From contig JANYDR010000105.1 of assembly GCA_025363495.1 (NCBI GenBank), forward strand, positions 1 through 5,412: a DNA stretch of 5,412 nt, written 5' to 3'. This stretch comes from Cyclobacteriaceae bacterium (GTDB lineage Bacteria; Bacteroidota; Bacteroidia; Cytophagales; Cyclobacteriaceae). This document shows positions 1-4,915 of the stretch, in pieces (position 1 is the first letter of the stretch; each line of letters begins with the position of its first letter). Both the position numbers and the translations under genes were made by a program. Below the pieces are notes generated by a model, which was given only the letters and a program-made list of their open reading frames with translations, ran no database searches and was not told the origin of the DNA.

Positions 1-1
1 A

Positions 2-484
2 CTTCCACCTAATTTTGATGCGTCTAAGTTTGCATCTAAGTGGGAAGTGGATGGCCCTGAAGTCATCGCTGCCGCACAACCCACAGTTTTAGCATCTGCT
101 AATTGTAAAGCGGCGGGTTGGTCAGTTTGGAATCCACAAGAAGAAGTAATGGATAAGGATGGAAATTCCTTGGAACCACGCCAATACAAAAAATCTAAAA
201 CTCCTTGCACTCGCGTTATTGGCAAGACAAAATACGTTCTTTTGTTTCGTCCCAAGGCACTTCAGCAAGCCGTGAATCAGATTCATGCTGCCGAAAGTCG
301 TCGCCTTTGCAATATGGAATTGAATGGTGAAACAGTGCGAGCCAATGCCAGTGGGGATGCAGGTGTTTTGTCCAATCAGGATTTGAAAAGATTCACAAGG
401 GATAACAGTGATGAACCACAGTTACTTCCCACTACTTCTTCAGGTTCTAGCCCTGAACGTGCAACAACAATCAACCTACAGTAA
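2..484 (+). CDS. Unrecognised phage protein, 5'-truncated by the window edge
   Basis: The frame is open from base 2 with no stop, and the residues before the GTG at 47 (LPPNFDASKFASKWE) look as protein-like as those after it. I therefore read this as the last 160 residues of a longer gene, not one starting at 47. Residues about 37-46 hold an aromatic patch (AAGWSVWNPQ). Residues about 75-101 are a basic segment (KTKYVLLFRPKALQQAV, then ESRR) that probably forms a strand and a helix, followed by NGETV near 109. The last 35 or so residues are rich in S, T, P, D and N and probably disordered. There is no signal peptide or membrane segment in the visible part. The next gene starts 9 bases after the stop and the capsid gene is two genes away, so a role in the head or its assembly is plausible. 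I do not recognise the family; scaffold or minor head protein would be a guess. Confidence 0.8.
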   Translation, partial: LPPNFDASKFASKWEVDGPEVIAAAQPTVLASANCKAAGWSVWNPQEEVMDKDGNSLEPRQYKKSKTPCTRVIGKTKYVLLFRPKALQQAVNQIHAAESRRLCNMELNGETVRANASGDAGVLSNQDLKRFTRDNSDEPQLLPTTSSGSSPERATTINLQ

Positions 485-493
485 AACAAAAAT

Positions 494-1048
494 ATGGATC
501 AACCCATGATTACGCCGCGAATTTTTTCGCGTGCAGTCACTACTCGGCCTGAAATGATCGGCGGCGAAAGCGGCCTTCACGATGGTTCTAATGTATTCAA
601 CGCACACACGTTCGTTGTTCTCACCGCAGGTTTTCTTGCGTCAGTCGCATCGGCAGGCACATCCGCTTGTGGTTTGTGCTTGGATGAATCGAAAGATTCG
701 GATGTAGTCAATCCGCCAACTAAGTTCTTTGGAGATCGTCACTTTCCGGTGGCGTTGTCGGGACAGCGTTTCCTTGTCAGCGTAACAGACGCTTCCGGTC
801 ACGTTGGTGAAGCCAATGGTGCGCCGCAAATGTCGGCACTTACCATTGGTTCCAGTTATGGCCTTCTTAAACTGTCCAATGGAAATCATGCACTGAACGT
901 TGATAATACGACAAACTTGTTTTTCAAGGTTGTTGAAAAACCCACTTCGCTAAGTGTTCGTGGTATCGGTGCGGTGCAAACTGGAACAACTTACAATCCG
1001 ATTGTTGTTGTCGAAGTTGTCGCAGCAGCGATTCAGACTGTCGGCTAA
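494..1048 (+). CDS. Putative capsid decoration (head-stabilising) protein
   Basis: This 184-residue protein lies 32 bases upstream of the major capsid gene, a usual place for a phage decoration protein, which binds the outside of the expanded shell. The predicted character fits a small beta-barrel. After a polar N-terminus, residues about 34-63 (from VFNAHTFVVLTAGF through CGLCLDE) resemble the opening strands of such proteins. Residues 78-105 (FFGDRHFPVALSGQRFLV, then DASGHVGEA) and the strands of about 115-148, with a YGLLKL turn near 122, continue the barrel. The C-terminus is a hydrophobic strand (YNPIVVVEVV, about 167-176). C59 and C62 form a CxxC pair inside the barrel region. No Shine-Dalgarno sequence precedes the ATG, only A-rich DNA (AAAACAAAAAT); an in-frame ATG at 506 is an alternative start. 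The decoration call comes from position and fold character, not a recognised signature. Another small structural protein is the main alternative. Confidence 0.6.
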   Translation: MDQPMITPRIFSRAVTTRPEMIGGESGLHDGSNVFNAHTFVVLTAGFLASVASAGTSACGLCLDESKDSDVVNPPTKFFGDRHFPVALSGQRFLVSVTDASGHVGEANGAPQMSALTIGSSYGLLKLSNGNHALNVDNTTNLFFKVVEKPTSLSVRGIGAVQTGTTYNPIVVVEVVAAAIQTVG

Positions 1049-1080
1049 CTAACAACCCTAACCAATTAGAACCTACTAAT

Positions 1081-2007
1081 ATGATCGTAATGGAAGAAAT
1101 CGCAGAGCACTTTGATTACAACTTTTCGTTGATCAAAGACGAACTCTATAACATTCACCCCAAGGAATTCCCCGCGTTCATGCGTGAGGAATCCTCCACA
1201 CGCCCGTTTGAAAAACGGTCGTATATCGGCGGTCTTGGCCTTCCGATTAAGAATCGTGACACACAGCCGATTCCGTTAAGCACTCCACCGAAAGGTTACG
1301 CATCGGTTTTCGTCCCTGTGCAATACCGTCTCGGATATGTTATTGATCAACAGTCCATCGAAGATGAACTTTGGAAGCTCCTTGCGGATCGTCCTAAGTC
1401 CATGATTCGTGGTGCCGTAGTTATCAAAGACATGGTGGCTGCGGACATTCTGAACAATGGCACGACGGCACAGCCGTATGACATTGACGGTGGCCCGCTG
1501 TTTGCGACTAATCATCCCCGTGAAAATGGATCGGGCAATTGGAGCAATCTAATTGGCACTTCGATTCCGATTACTACGGAATCCGTGTTTAATGCAGTGA
1601 CGAATCTTCTGTTACTCCTTACGGATACGCAGAATATGCCAATTGCTTACAACGGCCAGATCAATATCTACACGCCGATGGTTAATCCGACTTTGTGTGA
1701 ACAGGCTTGGTCTGTTTGCAATAGTCAGATGAATCCTGATACTACGGATAATCGTAACAACGCAGCCAAGGCATTCAACCTTCAGCACAAATCACTTCGT
1801 TATTTGACGAATCCTGATTTCTGGTATGTTGGTTGGGAGCCTTCTTCACCGGGATATGGGCTGACACTTATTGATCGTGTTGCTCCGTCCATTGAACCGC
1901 TGACTAAATTTGGTGACAACCCCCATGTTTATTATAGCGTCATGCGTATGCGTTTTTCGGCGGGATATGAAACCGCCCGTGGCGTTGGTGCAATCGGCCC
2001 TGCTTAA
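1081..2007 (+). CDS. Major capsid protein, Mu gpT-like (HK97 fold)
   Basis: This 308-residue protein is the likely shell-forming subunit of the phage head. Its length is close to that of Mu gpT. Residues about 47-66 (SYIGGLGLPIKNRDTQPIPL) and 72-97 (GYASVFVPVQYRLGYVID, then QSIEDELW) match the E-loop/P-domain style of this group, where the chain enters a strand and then an acidic helix start. The clearest signature is DIDGGPLFATNHP at 134-146, corresponding to the D-G-x-x-L-F-x-x-x-H-P stretch of gpT-like capsid proteins. The A-domain follows: NIYTPMVNPTLCEQAW at 195-210, an N-rich loop at 214-228, then LRYLTNPDFWYVGW at 239-252. The C-terminus (RMRFSAGYETARGVGAIGP) has the shape seen in HK97-fold subunits. 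No separate protease or delta-domain signature is visible, so any N-terminal processing is unknown. There is no Shine-Dalgarno sequence at the ATG; a second in-frame ATG lies at 1090 (M4). The gene is G+C-richer than those after 2870. Confidence 0.88.
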   Translation: MIVMEEIAEHFDYNFSLIKDELYNIHPKEFPAFMREESSTRPFEKRSYIGGLGLPIKNRDTQPIPLSTPPKGYASVFVPVQYRLGYVIDQQSIEDELWKLLADRPKSMIRGAVVIKDMVAADILNNGTTAQPYDIDGGPLFATNHPRENGSGNWSNLIGTSIPITTESVFNAVTNLLLLLTDTQNMPIAYNGQINIYTPMVNPTLCEQAWSVCNSQMNPDTTDNRNNAAKAFNLQHKSLRYLTNPDFWYVGWEPSSPGYGLTLIDRVAPSIEPLTKFGDNPHVYYSVMRMRFSAGYETARGVGAIGPA

Positions 2008-2017
2008 CTTAAACATT

Positions 2018-2022
2018 AGGAG
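2018..2022 (+). promoter_or_regulatory. Shine-Dalgarno site of the post-capsid gene
   Basis: AGGAG lies 11 bases before the ATG at 2034, slightly farther than the usual 5-9. It is the only clear Shine-Dalgarno match before any start in the window and supports 2034 as the true start of the gene after the capsid gene. Confidence 0.6.
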
Positions 2023-2033
2023 ATACTAAAAAT

Positions 2034-2771
2034 ATGCGCGGACATGCAAAAGGCCCATTCAGTTTGGAGAGCAATCTGGAAGTCCAGAATGTGCTTATCC
2101 TTTCGCCTACCGCCGGAACAAAGTCAGTTTATATCGAAGCGTCTCCGACGAATCCGGTATTGCTGACAATTACTCCGAGCGTAGGCACACCGTCATCTGG
2201 TGGCACTAATACCCTTAAAATCGGCACAAGCACAAGTGCCGAAGCGTATTATGCTTCTGGTGATGTTGATCCAACGTCGGCTGCCGGGATTAAAACCATT
2301 CGGCAGTTTGTGCTTGTTGCTAATACTACCTTAACAACAGTGTTATCAACTACGGCAGTCAAAGCAGCTAAGGCACTAACCATCAGTGCAATCACTGGAG
2401 CGGACACCCAAACAGTTGTTATTGGTGGTCAAACTTACACCTTCAACACTTCGCTTACCAATACGGCAAACAATGTCCTGATTGGCGCAAGTGCAGGTGC
2501 AATGGGTGACAACTTAGCCGCAGCCATTAACGCAGGCACGGGTGCTGGCACCTTATACGGTGTAGGCACCGTCGCCAATGCCAGCGTCACTGCCGTTTCC
2601 AATGGATCGGGAGTTGTTACTGTTACTGCCATCACTGGTGGAACTACGGGCAATTCCATTGCCATTAGTGAAACCTTAACCAATGGTGCATGGGCCGGTG
2701 GTGCCACTGTGCTTAGTGGAGGTTCCAATGCTTCCACAGTTGGACAGATCACCTTGTTCCTAAATGTCTAA
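2034..2771 (+). CDS. Beta-rich capsid-associated or fibre protein with inserted phage domain
   Basis: This 245-residue protein directly follows the capsid gene and is dominated by T, A, G, S, V and N, as virion surface proteins often are. Residues about 112-232 form a recognisable module seen in many phage structural proteins. A strand ending in VVIGGQTYTF (128-137) is followed by VLIGASAGAMGDNLAAAIN (148-166, strand then helix), GTLYGVGTVANASVTAV (172-188), VVTVTAITGGTTGNSIAI (194-211) and GGATVLSGG (222-230). The protein then ends with STVGQITLFLNV, which reads like the last strand of the first domain (residues 1-111, including LIL at 21-23 and QFVLVANTTLTTVL at 91-104). The module therefore seems to be inserted into an older small beta domain. 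A head decoration, head-fibre or tail-surface role would fit; binding to the capsid is inferred from position. The start is supported by the AGGAG upstream. There are no cysteines or membrane segments. Confidence 0.7.
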   Translation: MRGHAKGPFSLESNLEVQNVLILSPTAGTKSVYIEASPTNPVLLTITPSVGTPSSGGTNTLKIGTSTSAEAYYASGDVDPTSAAGIKTIRQFVLVANTTLTTVLSTTAVKAAKALTISAITGADTQTVVIGGQTYTFNTSLTNTANNVLIGASAGAMGDNLAAAINAGTGAGTLYGVGTVANASVTAVSNGSGVVTVTAITGGTTGNSIAISETLTNGAWAGGATVLSGGSNASTVGQITLFLNV

Positions 2772-2774
2772 TCC

Positions 2775-2859
2775 TAAGTAGTTTTCGTGTGCGGTTAGTG
2801 CGAGAAGGGGCGTGTGATTCCGAACTGCGAGGGGACGGGTCACACGCCCTGACTACTTA
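2775..2859 (+). ncRNA. Candidate three-way-junction RNA with complementary loops
   Basis: The gap between the stop at 2771 and the start at 2870 can fold almost completely. P1 pairs TAAGTAGT (2775-2782) with ACTACTTA (2852-2859), 8 perfect pairs. P2 pairs TTTCG (2783-2787) with CGAGA (2801-2805), one G-U pair, with loop 2788-2800. P3 pairs GGGCGTGTGA (2808-2817) with TCACACGCCC (2840-2849), 10 perfect pairs. It adds an outer G-U pair (2807/2850) and, after a one-base bulge at 2818, an inner TCCG/CGGG extension (2819-2822 with 2836-2839), with loop 2823-2835. Only bases 2806 and 2851 stay free at the junction. Loop bases GCGGTT (2791-2796) are complementary to AACTGC (2823-2828). I see no tRNA, hammerhead or purine-riboswitch core, and no T-run that would make it a + strand terminator. 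Function is unknown: regulator of the next gene, processing site or phage small RNA. The pairing is seen directly; that it acts as RNA is inferred. Confidence 0.6.
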
Positions 2860-2869
2860 AAAAACGAAC

Positions 2870-3484
2870 ATGACATACCAAGCCTTAATTGATCAAATTA
2901 AAGTGGAAAGTCGAATTAAAGTAGATGATAATTTCCTTCTATTAATCATAGGGCTTTTAAACGAACTTTGCAAGGAAGCTGTTCTTTCGGAACGTCCTTT
3001 TGAATTAAAAGCAGAATTGACAATCCCTTTAATTACCAACACAAGGCTTGCGGATATTCCCACAGATTTTTTTGTTCATCACGAAATTTTGTTTAAGGAT
3101 TCTGATACTCAACGAATTTATCAGTTACAGGATGAAGATGGCGCAGCACAACCTGCGCCGAGGGGATTATATGGTCATCCTAAAACTTTTGAAATTCTAG
3201 GAAGTCAAATCTTCATCAAACCCTACGCTGGAATTGTCACTGGAGATAATTTATATTTAGTATATTATAAAACTCCTCCCACCATCACTACGGCAAATCT
3301 GCTTACTGAAAATCCCTTAAAGCGATTGGAACCCTTTTTAACTCGTGCAGCCATTCGACGTATTCGCATGTTCCACAGTGATGATATGCAAGTTGCACAA
3401 ATGTTCACTGGTGACATATCATCGGCTGCTAAAGCATTTGCAAAAGATGAACCTGAGCAATTAGAAGATGCTAAAAAACAATGA
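2870..3484 (+). CDS. Putative head-tail adaptor/connector protein, first of a pair
   Basis: This 204-residue protein has the build of phage adaptor proteins that sit between portal and tail. A helical N-terminus (MTYQALIDQIKVESRIKVDD, then LLLIIGLLNELCKEAV at 24-39) is followed by a strand region with LADIPTDFFVHHEILF (60-75). Next come GHPKTFEILGSQIFIKP (102-118) and GDNLYLVYYKTPP (125-137), and then a C-terminal helical part (PFLTRAAIRRI at 155-165, onward through AAKAFAKDEPE). The order 'G-x-P, x-x-x-x-G-x-x-I-x-x-x-P, G-D-x-L-x-L-x-Y-Y-K-x-P, helices' recurs in the next gene and is typical of this class. The ATG lies 10 bases after the structured RNA and has no Shine-Dalgarno sequence, only A-rich DNA, so that element could affect its translation. 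The stop overlaps the next start as ATGA. The precise family cannot be named; P22 gp4-like or T7 tubular-protein-A-like are loose analogies only. Confidence 0.6.
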   Translation: MTYQALIDQIKVESRIKVDDNFLLLIIGLLNELCKEAVLSERPFELKAELTIPLITNTRLADIPTDFFVHHEILFKDSDTQRIYQLQDEDGAAQPAPRGLYGHPKTFEILGSQIFIKPYAGIVTGDNLYLVYYKTPPTITTANLLTENPLKRLEPFLTRAAIRRIRMFHSDDMQVAQMFTGDISSAAKAFAKDEPEQLEDAKKQ

Positions 3485-4053
3485 ATCTTTCCGAATTACG
3501 AGATATAGTCCGAAGTGAAGCTAATATCCAAGGACTTCGTGAAAATCAAAACTTGATTGATAACCATATCAATCAGGAATTTCAGCGGTTCACAGGACGC
3601 TCCAAATATCCTGAACTTTTAACTTCAACGAATATCACACTTACGGCAGCACAGCAATCCATTAATCTTCCGGCAAATTTTCAACTTCTGGAAGGGTTAG
3701 TTTATCAGAAATACCAATGCACGCACGGTATTCAACTCGGAAAAGGATTGTCACTTTCGTTTCAAACTGGACAAAATGGAACACCTAAGTATTATTCCCG
3801 ATTTGGACAATCTTTTAATCTTTTTCCTTCTGTAGATGTTCAAGCAGGGGATACGCTGATTTTATCATATTATAAAAAACCTGAGTTGCTTGTGGACGCT
3901 GATGAGCTTCAAGTTCCTTCATTGGAAACTGCTATCATCCAAGCAGCTATTTCCCGAATTTTGCGAATGACAGATTCTAAGCGTTCAGTTATGGCGCGTC
4001 AAGAAGCTGAACGGGCTTTTGTGAATACACGCGCTGAATCCCAAGGTTCCTAA
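3481..4053 (+). CDS. Putative head-tail adaptor/connector protein, second of a pair
   Basis: This 190-residue protein has the same layout as its upstream neighbour. An N-terminal helical region (LSELRDIVRSEANI, then LIDNHINQEFQRFTGR at 25-40) leads to a strand stretch INLPANFQLLEGLVYQ (61-76). Then come GTPKYYSRFGQSFNLFP (100-116), GDTLILSYYKKPELL (123-137) and a helical C-terminus (AIIQAAISRILRM, then RQEAERAFVNTRAES). LPANF here matches IPTDF in the neighbour, and SYYKKP matches VYYKTP. Start and stop are shared: ATGA at 3481-3484 with the upstream gene and TAATG at 4051-4055 with the downstream gene. This suggests translational coupling, since no Shine-Dalgarno sequence is seen. The likely role is at the portal-tail joint, where two stacked adaptor rings or one adaptor plus a tail-tube-end protein would explain two related genes. 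A tail-completion protein is an alternative. Confidence 0.6.
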   Translation: MNLSELRDIVRSEANIQGLRENQNLIDNHINQEFQRFTGRSKYPELLTSTNITLTAAQQSINLPANFQLLEGLVYQKYQCTHGIQLGKGLSLSFQTGQNGTPKYYSRFGQSFNLFPSVDVQAGDTLILSYYKKPELLVDADELQVPSLETAIIQAAISRILRMTDSKRSVMARQEAERAFVNTRAESQGS

Positions 4054-4910
4054 TGCTTGCTACAAAAGGAAAAACGACTCCCGCATTAAGCGGAATTGAT
4101 CAACAGGATTTTGATAAAATCCAAGTTGTTGAGGGTTGTTATCCTTTTCAAATTGGACTTCAAAAAAGAATTCCCGGTAAAAGTTTTATTTCTAAAAGTG
4201 ATTTTCCCATTGGAGGTATTTTTGCATTTTACATGGTTTATGGGCGTCCATATATTCTGATTGATAACGATACAAATCTACATATTCAAGAAACTCCAAT
4301 TCCAAATTGGAACAATCCAGCAATTAAACCTTTGGGAAATTCTTGGATCGATACATTCTCAGGATATTCACCGGGAGGTTTAATTTCAAGACTATGGGCG
4401 GCGGGTGCATGGGCTAATGGTGTAGGTGTTTGTGAGACGATTATTCAAGGGTGGATTGATCCTTTTTTAGTTTATGCTAAAATAAATACAAATGCGATCA
4501 ATTTAGATAATTTTCCTCAAACGGTAAGTGGTGATAGTGCAACTGAAACCGGGCAAGGCACGGGTGTTAAATTTACCTACCCTCACAATCCTCCCGATAT
4601 TGTGTTAAAAGTTGTTTCAGGACTTTCAGATAATTCGTGTGAAGGTCAGGGGACTTCACCTGTTTCTTCAATTGATTCGATTAAACTTTACAACGAACCG
4701 GGAGATTATACTGGAGACAGTATAACTGCCAATGATTTGAGTGTTGGAAGCAGATTACATTGGAATGGTATTGTGGTTGGTCGTTCGTCGGATATTGAGA
4801 TGGGATTAGTGCTTTCAACTAATTGTCCACTTTTAGGACATCCTATATTCCCTGATCCCTTAGTATATTTTTTAAATCTCAGCGATGGTGTTTTCGGACA
4901 AGAAAGTTAG
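4053..4910 (+). CDS. Unrecognised protein, possibly tail or head-closure component
   Basis: This 285-residue protein is coupled to the previous gene through TAATG. Its N-terminal 80 residues have a pattern loosely like phage tail or head-plug proteins that build a beta-propeller or beta-sheet stack. The stretch DKIQVVEGCYPFQIGLQKRI (21-40) resembles the 'N-x-y-x-x-x-G-x-x-x-R-x-G' opening of such proteins and is followed by PGKSF. Further on, IGGIFAFYMVYGRPYILIDN (53-72) looks like alternating strands. The middle (about 90-140) is rich in W and G (SWID, SRLWAAGAWANG, GWIDPF). The rest (150-245) is polar and beta-like, with DIVLKVVSGLS at 182-192 and WNGIVVGRSSDIEMGLVL at 237-254. Cysteines at 29, 127, 196 and 258 have no evident motif. 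There is no signal peptide or coiled coil. Position after the adaptors suggests a place at the neck or tail. The family is not recognised; the propeller reading is a guess. Confidence 0.6.
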   Translation: MLATKGKTTPALSGIDQQDFDKIQVVEGCYPFQIGLQKRIPGKSFISKSDFPIGGIFAFYMVYGRPYILIDNDTNLHIQETPIPNWNNPAIKPLGNSWIDTFSGYSPGGLISRLWAAGAWANGVGVCETIIQGWIDPFLVYAKINTNAINLDNFPQTVSGDSATETGQGTGVKFTYPHNPPDIVLKVVSGLSDNSCEGQGTSPVSSIDSIKLYNEPGDYTGDSITANDLSVGSRLHWNGIVVGRSSDIEMGLVLSTNCPLLGHPIFPDPLVYFLNLSDGVFGQES

Positions 4911-4915
4911 AATGA

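Noticed and set aside
26..33. Bacteroidetes-type promoter element TAnnTTTG (TAAGTTTG)
   Set aside because: It lies within the coding frame of the first gene with no partner -33 element and no gene start nearby, so it is most likely chance.
641..889. Minus-strand open frame of 82 codons
   Set aside because: It lies inside the well-supported decoration-protein gene on the + strand, and its product is basic and composition-biased as expected of a shadow frame.
1276..1515. Minus-strand open frame of 79 codons
   Set aside because: It is antisense to the conserved centre of the capsid gene and has no start signal or protein features.
2435..2752. Minus-strand open frame of 105 codons
   Set aside because: It mirrors the repetitive Thr/Ala/Gly-rich module of the + strand gene; its P-, A- and V-rich product is a by-product of that composition.
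2786..2846. Group II intron fragment, suggested by GTGCGG near 2789
   Set aside because: No domain V hairpin, reverse transcriptase or further intron structure is present, and the flanking genes are intact.
2775..2859. Hammerhead ribozyme
   Set aside because: CTGACTA at the last junction resembles CUGANGA, but the key G is a T, and no GAAA or cleavage-site segment is in the required order.
2775..2866. Intrinsic terminator or tRNA at the structured gap
   Set aside because: On the + strand the stem is followed by A residues, not T. On the - strand the strong hairpin is not followed by a T-run. The fold lacks a T-loop motif and an anticodon arm, so it is not a tRNA.
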